A DNA stretch of 64,000 nucleotides. Source: Gemmatimonadetes bacterium T265. Lineage in GTDB: Bacteria > Gemmatimonadota > Gemmatimonadetes > Gemmatimonadales > Gemmatimonadaceae. Position 1 is the first letter of the stretch. The number at the start of each line of letters is the position of its first letter. A program made the translations under genes and the position numbers. The stretch lies in assembly GCA_019973575.1 (NCBI GenBank), contig BPUI01000001.1, positions 124,001 through 188,000 of the forward strand, written 5' to 3'. Below the pieces are notes generated by a model. It was not told where the DNA came from, searched no databases, and worked only from the letters and a program-made list of their open reading frames with translations. This document shows positions 1 to 8,679 of the stretch, piece after piece.

Positions 1-665
1 GCGGCCGCGCTCCCCGCGAGCACCGCCCCGACAGGCGCGCCGAGCCCTTTCGAGAAGGCGACCATGACCGTGTCGGCGTGGGCGGCGAACGCGGCGGGCT
101 CCGCGTTGGTCGCGACGGCGGCGTTCCAGAGGCGCGCGCCGTCGAGGTGGAACGGCAGCCCGGCCGCGCGTGCGACCGCGGCGATCCCCCCGAGGGCGTC
201 GGGCGTGGTGACGACGCCGCCCGCGCCGTTGTGCGTGTCCTCTGCGCAGACGAGCGAAGCGCGGGGCGCGTGCGGGGACGTCGGGCGGACGGCGGCCGAG
301 AGCGCGGCGGCGTCGAAGACGAGGCGACCGGCGGCGGGGGGGACGGGGCGGATCTGCACGCCCGCGAGCGCGGCGAGCCCCGCGTGCTCCCAATGCACGA
401 GATGCGCGCCGGCGTCGAGCAGCACCTCGGTGCCGCGCTCCGCGAGGAGCCAGACGGCGGCTTGGTTGGCCATCGTGCCGCTCGGGAAGAAGAGCGCGCG
501 CTCCTTGCCGAGCAACTCACACGTTCGCGCTTCGAGGCGGCGGACGGTCGGGTCGCCGTCGAGGACGTCGTCGCCGACCTCCGCGTCGGCCATCGCACGG
601 CGCATCGCCGGGGTGGGACGCGTGACGGTGTCGCTACGCAGGTCGACCAGGTCGGGGTACGTCAT
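1..665 (-). CDS. ltaE: Low-specificity L-threonine aldolase, partial (C-terminus outside window)
   Basis: This PLP enzyme (beta-eliminating lyase fold) cleaves L-threonine or L-allo-threonine to glycine and acetaldehyde in the cytoplasm. Read on the minus strand from the ATG at 663-665, the protein begins MTYPDLVDLRSDTVTRPT, the typical family start, followed by GDDVLDGDPTVRRLE, the FPSGTMANQ substrate/PLP loop, the CAEDTHNGAGG segment, HLDGARLWN with the PLP-contacting Asp, and VAFSKGLGAPVG with the Schiff-base Lys near residue 205. All hallmark motifs are present and in order. About 221 codons are inside the window; the last 110-130 residues expected for the family are cut off by the window edge. 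No clear Shine-Dalgarno sequence precedes the start. A terminator-like hairpin belonging to the gene upstream lies immediately before it. Confidence 0.92.
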   Translation of the reverse strand, partial: MTYPDLVDLRSDTVTRPTPAMRRAMADAEVGDDVLDGDPTVRRLEARTCELLGKERALFFPSGTMANQAAVWLLAERGTEVLLDAGAHLVHWEHAGLAALAGVQIRPVPPAAGRLVFDAAALSAAVRPTSPHAPRASLVCAEDTHNGAGGVVTTPDALGGIAAVARAAGLPFHLDGARLWNAAVATNAEPAAFAAHADTVMVAFSKGLGAPVGAVLAGSAA

Positions 666-670
666 GCCCG

Positions 671-700
671 AAAGCAAAGGGCGCCCACAAGGGGCGCCCC
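671..700 (-). terminator. Rho-independent terminator after the small lipoprotein gene
   Basis: GGGCGCCC at 679-686 pairs with the GGGCGCCC inside 692-699 across a four-base loop. Read on the minus strand the hairpin is followed by a T-rich tract (TTTGCTTT, 671-678). It sits 18 bases after the stop of the lipoprotein gene and just before the threonine aldolase start, so it should separate the two transcripts. Confidence 0.7.
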
Positions 701-717
701 CGCGACGGACACGCGCC

Positions 718-996
718 TTACGGGTTCTTCGGCGGGTTCACCGTCGGCACCTTCACCTCGGTCTTCTTCGTGCCGACCACCGGGCGGTCGACGACGAGCG
801 TGTCCTTCTTGGTGCCGACGACCGGGGTGTTGATCGTGTCGGTCTTGGTCCCGACGGTCGGGGTGGTGACGGTCGTCGTGTTCGTGCCGACGCTCACGGC
901 CGGCGTCTTGACCTGGTACTGCCCGTCGCCGGTCTTGCTGCACGCGCCGAGGACGGTGGCGGCGGCGACGGTCAGGGAAAACGCGAGTTTGCGCAT
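718..996 (-). CDS. Small repeat-containing lipoprotein, function unknown
   Basis: A 92-residue protein with a lipoprotein signal: positive N-terminus (MRKLAFSL), hydrophobic core and the lipobox LGAC with the modified Cys at residue 19, so it is probably anchored to a membrane. The mature part is made of about four imperfect 12-14 residue repeats built on VGTxTTT/VGTKxDT separated by TP or RP (residues 35-85), rich in Val, Thr and Lys, which suggests an extended beta-type repeat. The start is well supported by GGAGG six bases upstream of the ATG. A terminator follows the gene. I do not recognise the family; neighbours give no functional link. Confidence 0.75.
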   Translation of the reverse strand: MRKLAFSLTVAAATVLGACSKTGDGQYQVKTPAVSVGTNTTTVTTPTVGTKTDTINTPVVGTKKDTLVVDRPVVGTKKTEVKVPTVNPPKNP

Positions 997-1103
997 AGAA
1001 AGCCTCCGGGGGCTGGACGGTGGTGATGCCGCTCCCCCGGGCAACCTCCGGGCCAACGGCTCAGTTGCCTTGCGGGCGCGCCACATTCCCGGGTGCTGCG
1101 CGG

Positions 1104-2039
1104 TCAGTCCTCGAGTACCGCCCGCTGCGAGCGCCGCACGTGCCGCAGCTCGAACACCTGCGCGACCTCGCCGCCGAGAATAAAGACGATCGACGCGTAA
1201 TAGACCCAGAACACGACGATCACGAACGCGGCGAGCGTCCCCGTGTAGAGCGACCCCGGGTCGAACGAGCGCACGTAGACGGCGAACACCATCTTCGCCA
1301 CCTCGAGCAGCACGCCCCCCAGGGTCGCGGCGAGGAGCGCGGTCTGCCACCGGATGCGCCGGTTAGGCAACGTCTTGTACAGGCCGAAGAACATCGCCGT
1401 AATGAACGAGAACGCGACCGCGCGCCCGGCCCAGTACTCGAGGCCGCCCATCACGTCCTGCCGGACGCCGAGGTTGATGAGCACGCGCACGCCGGACGAC
1501 GTCGCGAGGCTGAGGTAGGCCGACAGGGCGGAGTAGGCGACGACGAGCACGGTCGAGACGACCGTGACCTGCACGTCGAACACCTTGCCGGCGACGATGC
1601 CGCGTTCCTGGTCGATGTCGAACACCGCGGCGAGCACCGACCGGAGCGAGCCGAAAAGACGCGTCGAGAACCAGACGAACGACACGGCCGACACGAGGCC
1701 GACGCGGCCGCGCGTACGGATCGCGTCGGCGATCACGTCGCGCAGGAGGCCGCTGCCGGAGCTGACGCCGCCGGGCAGCAGCCGGTCGAGCAGCACCGCG
1801 ACCTGCGCCGCCGACGCGTCGGGGGTCTGCCCGAGCACGTACGCCACGCCCGTGATGAGCAGCAGCGCGAACGGCAGGGCCGCGAGCAGGATGTTGAAGG
1901 AGATCCCGCCGGCGAGGAAGAAGATGTCATCCTCGCCGGAGTTGTCCCAGACGCGGCGCGCGTAGTCGCCGAGCGTGCGACGAACGCGGACCCTGAGCGG
2001 CGCCCGCGCCTTCGGTCGGACCGCGGGCGCCGTCGTCAG
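1104..2039 (-). CDS. YihY/BrkB-type inner-membrane protein, start apparently CTG
   Basis: A polytopic membrane protein of the YihY/UPF0761 (once called ribonuclease BN) family, predicted with about six transmembrane helices; the function of the family is not settled. The first canonical in-frame start is the GTG at 1845-1847, but the conserved family N-terminus lies upstream of it: the frame reads tyrosine-rich DYARRVWDN, then DDIFFLAGGISFN and a first transmembrane segment, with no ATG, GTG or TTG between 1848 and 2039. The frame reaches a CTG at 2037-2039 that overlaps the TGA of the upstream gene (CTGA). Starting there gives 311 residues, the usual family length. I therefore place the start at CTG, with uncertainty. 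Later conserved pieces include LVSAVSFVWFSTRLFGSLR and the helix-rich C-terminal half ending in VFELRHVRRSQRAVLED. Confidence 0.8.
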   Translation of the reverse strand: MTTAPAVRPKARAPLRVRVRRTLGDYARRVWDNSGEDDIFFLAGGISFNILLAALPFALLLITGVAYVLGQTPDASAAQVAVLLDRLLPGGVSSGSGLLRDVIADAIRTRGRVGLVSAVSFVWFSTRLFGSLRSVLAAVFDIDQERGIVAGKVFDVQVTVVSTVLVVAYSALSAYLSLATSSGVRVLINLGVRQDVMGGLEYWAGRAVAFSFITAMFFGLYKTLPNRRIRWQTALLAATLGGVLLEVAKMVFAVYVRSFDPGSLYTGTLAAFVIVVFWVYYASIVFILGGEVAQVFELRHVRRSQRAVLED

Positions 2040-2503
2040 CCTTCGAGGCCGTCGTCGTCGAGCGGTTCGTACCCGCCGGGCGCCACGCCGGCGCCGGCCT
2101 GGTAGGCGGCTTTCGTTTCGGCGATGCGGCGTTCGAGGTCGTCGCGCGCCTGGGCGGCCGCGACGCGCCCGGCTTCGACCGCGCGCTGGACCTGCCGCCG
2201 CTTGAGCTCGACCGCGTCGCGCGCGCGGTCCACGCGGTCGACCACGGCGGAACGGGCGCGGTCGATGCGCCCGTTCACCTCGGACGACACGTCGTCGACG
2301 AGCCCCTGCGCGCGGCGGCGGGCGTCGTCGCCGGCGTCCTGCGCGCGGCGCGCGAGCTGGCGGCGCGTGTCACGGCCCGACTGCGGCGCGAGCAGGAGTG
2401 CCGTCGCGGCCCCGAGCCCGAGGCCGAGCAGAAAGGAGCCGAGGCCGGCGCTATGCTTCTCGATGACGACGACGCGCTCGTCGTCGGGGACGTGGTGGCG
2501 CAT
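2036..2503 (-). CDS. YtxH-domain-like membrane-associated protein
   Basis: A 155-residue protein with one transmembrane segment near the N-terminus (about residues 18-40, glycine-rich, LGSFLLGLGLGAATALLLAP) followed by the SGRDTRRQL motif typical of YtxH-like proteins, then a long charged alpha-helical/coiled-coil region full of Arg, Asp and Ala to the C-terminus. Such proteins are small envelope or stress-related factors of unknown mechanism. The ATG at 2501-2503 is chosen because the hydrophobic segment follows at the expected distance; an upstream extension would be Arg/Pro-rich and unlike the family. Its TGA overlaps the proposed CTG start of the YihY-type gene downstream. Confidence 0.75.
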   Translation of the reverse strand: MRHHVPDDERVVVIEKHSAGLGSFLLGLGLGAATALLLAPQSGRDTRRQLARRAQDAGDDARRRAQGLVDDVSSEVNGRIDRARSAVVDRVDRARDAVELKRRQVQRAVEAGRVAAAQARDDLERRIAETKAAYQAGAGVAPGGYEPLDDDGLEG

Positions 2504-2540
2504 GAAGGTCGAGGTGCGAGGCGCGGTCAGCCGGGCGCGG

Positions 2541-4067
<1,527 letters not shown>

Positions 4068-4137
4068 GGCCGAAGAATAACCGATAAGGGGCCGCCGGCG
4101 CGCGCCCGACTCGAAGTAGTTCGGGTGCTACGCCGCG

Positions 4138-4758
4138 CTACGCAGACGGGAAGATCAGCGCACGCGCAACGACGCCCGTTCCGATCCGGATCCCCGCACG
4201 GGCCCACGCCTCTATGACGTCGCCGCCGACGACCATGCCGTCGTCGGGCTCGACTGCAAGCGTGGGTTCTGCGCCGCCGGTGACGACGCAGCGGCGGTGG
4301 GCCGCGGGCCCCGCCGTGGCGGTCATGATCACGACGGCCACGGCGGCGCGTACGGCCGCGGCCGGCGCGCCGGTGCGCGCGCGCGCGGCGTCGCCCCCGA
4401 GCGCGAGCGACCCGCCGCGCGCCCGCACGCCCGGCGCGAGCAGCGCGACGACCTGCTCGGCCGTCTCGCGCACGTCGCACGTGTCACCCGCGGGCGCGCG
4501 TCCGAGCGCGACGAGGGCGCGGACCATCGCGACGACCTCCTCGTGCGACTCGACGGCGGCGGCCGCGAACGGCGCGACGCGTGCCGCGTCGCCGCCCGGC
4601 ACCGCCCGGAGCCGCGCGACTTCGAGGTTCATCGCGACCCCGTTGAGCGCGTTGTTGAGTTCGTGCGTCGCGCGGCGCACGAGCTCTTCGTACGCGAGGT
4701 GCCAGAGTGCGACCAACTCCGGGTCGGCGCCTCCGTGAGCGCCGGCGCCTCCGGCCAC
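4138..4758 (-). CDS. Degenerate histidine-kinase-like protein (DHp domain with eroded ATPase part)
   Basis: About 206 residues if the GTG at 4756-4758 is used. Residues 20-60 form a dimerisation/phosphotransfer helix with the H-box RATHELNNALNG (His at about 32), clearly related to histidine kinases. The remainder should be an HATPase domain but I find no N-box with the usual Asn, no DxGxG and no GxGLGL; only a weak hydrophobic match (AAVRAAVAVVIM) remains. This architecture, DHp plus a non-catalytic ATPase-like domain, is that of phosphotransferases such as ChpT, so a phosphorelay role towards the adjacent sigma-54 regulator is plausible, but that is inference. No transmembrane segment. The start is uncertain: an in-frame CTG overlaps the fba stop (CTGA, 4773-4776) and a TTG lies further down. 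Confidence 0.7.
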   Translation of the reverse strand: MAGGAGAHGGADPELVALWHLAYEELVRRATHELNNALNGVAMNLEVARLRAVPGGDAARVAPFAAAAVESHEEVVAMVRALVALGRAPAGDTCDVRETAEQVVALLAPGVRARGGSLALGGDAARARTGAPAAAVRAAVAVVIMTATAGPAAHRRCVVTGGAEPTLAVEPDDGMVVGGDVIEAWARAGIRIGTGVVARALIFPSA

Positions 4759-4772
4759 GCGCGCCGCCGACG

Positions 4773-6209
4773 TCAGTCGCTCAGGTCCGCGTCGTCCGGC
4801 GCGGCCTCGACGGCCGGCCGGCCGCCGACGGGCAGCTGCCGGTGCAGGTGCGGCGCCTTGACGAACCGATCGACGTACGGCCTGGTGTCGCCGACCGCGA
4901 GCTGCGTGAAGAGGAACGAGAACTTCTCGTCGTACGTCGCCGCCATCTGGGCCTTCACGTCCGCCGGCAGGTCCCACAGCCGGCGCTTGAACGGGCCGAT
5001 CGCCTTCTTGCGCGCCTTGTAGTAGAACTGGTCGTCGGTGTCCGTCGGCTTGCGCTCGTCCTTCGCGTTCGCGTCGAGCCACGCGTAGATCTCCCGCCGG
5101 AGGTCTGCCGGCAGGTGGTCGTACAGCATGTTCTGGAAGTTCGTCGCGAGGTGGATCTCCGCCGTCTCGACCGTCGGGAACTGGTGGAACTCGGAGTCGG
5201 GGAGTGTGGACGCGCCGTGCTGCACCGCGCCGGCCATCCCGTACTCGCGCCGCGCGACCTCGCCGAGGTCGCGGAGCACGTTGAGGTCGAGGTTGACCGC
5301 GGCGATCGAGCCGTCGGCGAGCACGGTGCCGCCGTGCGACGTGCCGCTCTGCACCGAGATCTTCGCGAGCCCCGGCGTCCCCGGCGCGACCTCCGAGAGC
5401 ACCTGGTTGAAGCCCTTCATGTAGGCGTGCAGCTCCTCGGGCGTCGAGTTCTGCGTCCCCACCTCGCCGATCTCGCCGCCTAACGAGATCGTCACCCCGG
5501 CCGGCTGCAGCGACCGGACGTGCCGCGCGAGGTCGACGGCGGTCTCGTAGTTCAGGCGCTGCTGCTCGTCGAGCGACTGGTACGACAGGTCGACGAGCGT
5601 CGACGTGTCGATGTCGATGTTGTAGAAGCCGGCGTGCACGGCCTCGGTCGCGAGCTGCTTCACGCCGTCGACCTCGGTCTTCGGGTCGACGGCGAACTTC
5701 TTCGCGTTGACCTGGAAGTGGTCGCCCTGGATGAAGAGCGGCCCGCGGAACCCCTCGCGCAGCGCCGCCGCGATGAGGACCGAGACGTACTCGGCGGGGC
5801 GCTGGTCGGTGTAGGCGATCTCGGAGCGCGCGATCTCGAGGATGAACGCGCCGGCGTTCATCTTCACCGCGGTGCGGAAGATCGCGCGCGCCGTGTCGTA
5901 CGTGGCCGCGCGCACGTTGATCGCCGGCACCGTGAAGCCGTGCACCTCGCCGCGGCCGCGCGCCAGGTACAACTCGTAGATCGACGCGGGGCGGACGCCG
6001 ACCGCCTGCCCGATCTCCCAGAGGAGCCAGCGCGCATACTCGCGCTCCTGCCCCTCGGCGAACACCGCCGCGCGCACGAGCGGGTCGAGGCGGTCGCTGG
6101 CGAGCACCGACGGGTCCGTGACGGTGACGTGCCCGTCGCGGACCGTGACGGCGCCGGGGAAGTAGTCCGCCTCGGGGGAGGCCGCCTCGGGGGCGATCTG
6201 GGTGGTCAT
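4773..6209 (-). CDS. fba: Class II fructose-bisphosphate aldolase, long form
   Basis: A 478-residue zinc-dependent aldolase that interconverts fructose-1,6-bisphosphate with dihydroxyacetone phosphate and glyceraldehyde-3-phosphate. Recognisable motifs are the zinc-binding QGDHFQVN, SLGGEIGEVGTQNS with the catalytic acidic residues, ISVQSGTSHGG with a zinc His and the phosphate-binding loop, VNLDLNVLRD, and the QHGAST segment. The protein is about 100 residues longer than the usual E. coli-type enzyme, with an N-terminal extension of about 70 residues and a helical C-terminal part (DERKPTDTDDQFYYKARKKAIGPF); this long form is seen in several deep-branching phyla. It could act on tagatose-bisphosphate instead. 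It is followed immediately by the kinase-like gene (GTG 15 bp beyond the stop, or CTGA overlap) and lies downstream of pgi, 90 bp away. Confidence 0.9.
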   Translation of the reverse strand: MTTQIAPEAASPEADYFPGAVTVRDGHVTVTDPSVLASDRLDPLVRAAVFAEGQEREYARWLLWEIGQAVGVRPASIYELYLARGRGEVHGFTVPAINVRAATYDTARAIFRTAVKMNAGAFILEIARSEIAYTDQRPAEYVSVLIAAALREGFRGPLFIQGDHFQVNAKKFAVDPKTEVDGVKQLATEAVHAGFYNIDIDTSTLVDLSYQSLDEQQRLNYETAVDLARHVRSLQPAGVTISLGGEIGEVGTQNSTPEELHAYMKGFNQVLSEVAPGTPGLAKISVQSGTSHGGTVLADGSIAAVNLDLNVLRDLGEVARREYGMAGAVQHGASTLPDSEFHQFPTVETAEIHLATNFQNMLYDHLPADLRREIYAWLDANAKDERKPTDTDDQFYYKARKKAIGPFKRRLWDLPADVKAQMAATYDEKFSFLFTQLAVGDTRPYVDRFVKAPHLHRQLPVGGRPAVEAAPDDADLSD

Positions 6210-6299
6210 GGTTGAAAATGACGAGAGTGAACGCGGGGCCGAACCCGGTCCCGCAATTTCGGCCGATCGTGCGGGCGATGCTAGCCGCGCGGTGCGTTG

Positions 6300-7676
6300 C
6301 TACACGCGCCGCTTCGGGTCGGCCTTCGGCAGCTGTTCGAATTCCGCGCGCGCCTGCTCGAACCCGGGGCGGCCGATCATCCCGTAGGTGAAGTGCTTGC
6401 CGAGCTCCACGCCGGGCTGGTTGAACGCGTCGATGCCGTAGAACTCGCCGGAGTACGCGGTCGCCGCCTCGAGCAGGAACATCAGCCCGCCGACGTGCCA
6501 CGCGTCGACCGCGTCGAGTGTGATCGTCATGTTCGGCCGTCCGCGCGTCGCGAGCGCGCCGGCCGTCGCGCGCCGCTCGACGTCGAGCAGCTCGCCGAGC
6601 GTGTGCCCGGCGAGGTAGGCGAGGTCGGGGACCTCCTTGTACAGGTCGGGGATCCGGCCGCGGTCGGTCCGCCCCTCGACGGCGACGAGGGTGATCGTCT
6701 TGTCGGCCGGCCCTTCCATGAAGAGCTGCACCTGCGCGTGCTGGTCGGTGGTCCCCAGCGCGGGGACGGCGGTCGGGCCGACGTGGGTGCCGTCGGGGCG
6801 GATCTTGCCTAACGATTCGTCCCAGAGCTGCACGAACCAGGCGGCGAAGTCGCGGAGCGGGTCGGCGTAGGGCATGAACACCTGCACCGGCTTGCCGTGC
6901 GCGCTCGCGGCGAGGTACTGGAGCGCGGCGTAGACGCCGCCGGGGTTCGCGGCGAGGTCGGGCGTGTCGCAGCGGCGGCGCATGTCGGCCGCGCCCGCGA
7001 GGAGGCCGGCGACGTCGACGCCGAGCAGCGCGGCGGGGAGCAGGCCGACGGGCGTGAGCACCGAGAAGCGCCCGCCGACGTTGGGCGGGATGTCGAGCGC
7101 GGCGAGGCCCTCCGCCTTCGCGATCGGGCGGAGCGAGCCCTTTTCCGGGTCGGTGACGAACACTAGGTGCTCCTTCGCCCGGTCGCCTAACGCGGCGTCG
7201 AGCGCGGCGCGGACGAGCAGGTACTGCGCCATCGTCTCGGCCGTGCCGCCCGACTTGGAGATCACGAGCACGACCGTGCGCGCGAGGTCCAGGCGGTCGA
7301 GCGTGACCGTGATTGTGTCGGGGTCGACGTTGTCGAGCACGTGCAGCCGCGGGTAGCCGTCGCGCTCGGCGTCGGAGAGCGTGTTCCACGCCGGCGGGCG
7401 GAGCGCGGTGCGGAGCGCGATCGGGCCGAGCGCCGAGCCGCCGATGCCCAGGAGCAGCACGTCGGTGTATCGGCCGCGGGCCTGCTCGGCGAAGGTCGTC
7501 GTCTGCGCGAGGAGGGCCGTGTCTTCGGGCAGGTCGAGGAAGCCGAGCTCGCCGCGGGCGCGCTTGGCCTCGACGGCGGCGTGGGCATCGCGGAACCGGG
7601 CGGTGATCTCCGTCCACTCGGCGTCGGTGACCGAGCCGGGGAGGAACATGTTCGTGTAGTCGAGCGAGATCGACAT
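6300..7676 (-). CDS. pgi: Glucose-6-phosphate isomerase
   Basis: A 458-residue cytoplasmic isomerase of glucose-6-phosphate and fructose-6-phosphate with two SIS domains. Motifs: GIGGSALGP, VISKSGGTAETM (sugar-phosphate loop), GGRFSVLTPVGLLPAAL with the conserved Gly-Gly-Arg, WDESLGKIRPDGTH with the catalytic Glu, GTTDQHAQVQLFMEGP and NQPGVELGK near the C-terminus with the catalytic Lys. The ATG at 7674-7676 starts MSISLDYTN, which fits the family; an upstream in-frame ATG at 7845-7847 would only add translation of a palindromic repeat and is rejected. It reads toward fba, giving a short glycolytic pair. No strong Shine-Dalgarno is visible before the start. Confidence 0.93.
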   Translation of the reverse strand: MSISLDYTNMFLPGSVTDAEWTEITARFRDAHAAVEAKRARGELGFLDLPEDTALLAQTTTFAEQARGRYTDVLLLGIGGSALGPIALRTALRPPAWNTLSDAERDGYPRLHVLDNVDPDTITVTLDRLDLARTVVLVISKSGGTAETMAQYLLVRAALDAALGDRAKEHLVFVTDPEKGSLRPIAKAEGLAALDIPPNVGGRFSVLTPVGLLPAALLGVDVAGLLAGAADMRRRCDTPDLAANPGGVYAALQYLAASAHGKPVQVFMPYADPLRDFAAWFVQLWDESLGKIRPDGTHVGPTAVPALGTTDQHAQVQLFMEGPADKTITLVAVEGRTDRGRIPDLYKEVPDLAYLAGHTLGELLDVERRATAGALATRGRPNMTITLDAVDAWHVGGLMFLLEAATAYSGEFYGIDAFNQPGVELGKHFTYGMIGRPGFEQARAEFEQLPKADPKRRV

Positions 7677-7714
7677 GGCGGCGGAGGTTCGCGTGAATGG
7701 GTTGGGACAGCAGG

Positions 7715-7836
7715 TGTCATCCTGAGCGCAGCGAAGGATCGCCTTCACGACTGACGAATGTCGCAGTCGAGTCGGGTGAGCGGGGTCTCCGGGACAGCGA
7801 TCCTCCGCCTGCGCTGCGCTCCGGCTCAGGATGACA
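7715..7836. repeat. Palindromic dispersed repeat (MITE-like) upstream of pgi
   Basis: The left arm 7715-7740 starts TGTCATCCTGAGCG and ends AAGGATC; the right arm 7799-7836 is its inverted complement, ending GCTCAGGATGACA, with a small expansion inside. The arms enclose about 58 bp of unrelated DNA. The word TCATCCTGAGCG-N-AGCGAAGGATC is a dispersed repeat that I know from many unrelated environmental bacterial genomes; it has no coding capacity. A single-arm relative lies at 14482-14510. Located in the pgi leader, so it may be transcribed and fold as a long hairpin. Confidence 0.8.
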
Positions 7837-7880
7837 TACGGCAGCAAGCGTCGCGCCGAGTTGTCCGCCCCCGCCCCACC

Positions 7881-8657
7881 TCACACCTCGACCACGAGCC
7901 CGTCGTACGCCGGCCGCACGTCGGGCGGCAGTTCGTCCTCGAGGCTCGCGTGCGACGTGTGATGCGTGAGGTGGGTCAGGTAGGTCCGCGCGGCCCCGAC
8001 ACGCCGCGCGGCCTCGACGGCCTCCGAGATGCTCAGGTGCGTCGGGTGCGGGCGGTGGAAGAGGGCGTTGAGCACGAGCACGCGCACGCCGCGCAGGACG
8101 CGGACGGCGTCGTCGGGGAGGACCTTGGCGTCGGTCACGTAGCCTAACGGGCCGATGCGGTAGCCGAAGACGCGCGCGTGCCCGTGCGGCACGACGACGG
8201 GCGTCACCGCCTCGCCCGCGACCTCGGCCGGCACCCAGGGTTCGAGGAGCTTCAGGTGCCCTTCGGGCTTGTAGGTGCCCGGGAGCGCCTTCATCGCGTC
8301 GTCGAAGATGTAGGCGAACTTGCGCACGAGCCCCGCCGCCGTTTCCGCGGACGCGTAGGCGGGCACGGCGCGCCCGGTCGCCGCGCTGAACGCGCGCAGG
8401 TCGTCGATCCCGTGCGTGTGATCCGCGTGGTCGTGCGTGAACAGCACCGCGTCGACCGCACCGACGCCGGCCGCGACGAGCTGCAGGCGCAGTTCGGGCG
8501 GCGTGTCGATGAGGATGCGGCGCCCCGCGTCGGTCTCGACGAGGGCGCCGACCCGCGAGCGGCGGTCGCGCGGGTCGGGCGAGTGGCAGACCGCGCAGCC
8601 GCAGCCGATCTGCGGGATGCCGAAGCTCGTGCCCGTGCCGAGGAAGGTGAGCCGCAC
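7881..8657 (-). CDS. PhnP-like metallo-beta-lactamase-fold phosphodiesterase
   Basis: A 258-residue MBL-fold hydrolase. The N-terminus MRLTFLGTGTSFGIP and the cysteine cluster GCGCAVC (C19, C21, C24) are typical of the PhnP / phosphoribosyl 1,2-cyclic phosphodiesterase branch, where the cysteines bind a structural zinc. The catalytic metal motif THDHADH is at residues 74-80, followed by GIDDLR; further metal ligands are H (PHGHARVFGY region), D (YVTDAK) and the final TYLTHLTHHTSH region. Probably cleaves cyclic phosphodiester or similar small phosphate esters in the cytoplasm. No C-P lyase genes are present, so a phosphonate role is not supported. It lies 22 bp downstream of the pyk stop on the same strand and may be co-transcribed with pyk. 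Confidence 0.87.
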   Translation of the reverse strand: MRLTFLGTGTSFGIPQIGCGCAVCHSPDPRDRRSRVGALVETDAGRRILIDTPPELRLQLVAAGVGAVDAVLFTHDHADHTHGIDDLRAFSAATGRAVPAYASAETAAGLVRKFAYIFDDAMKALPGTYKPEGHLKLLEPWVPAEVAGEAVTPVVVPHGHARVFGYRIGPLGYVTDAKVLPDDAVRVLRGVRVLVLNALFHRPHPTHLSISEAVEAARRVGAARTYLTHLTHHTSHASLEDELPPDVRPAYDGLVVEV

Positions 8658-8679
8658 GCGCCGCGGCGTCCCGCGGTCG

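Noticed and set aside
4759-7617. Very long minus-strand open frame continuing upstream of the kinase-like gene
   Set aside because: It overlaps fba and pgi in another frame, is extremely rich in Arg, Pro and Ala, and has no recognisable domain; in DNA this GC-rich, stops are rare and long false frames are common.
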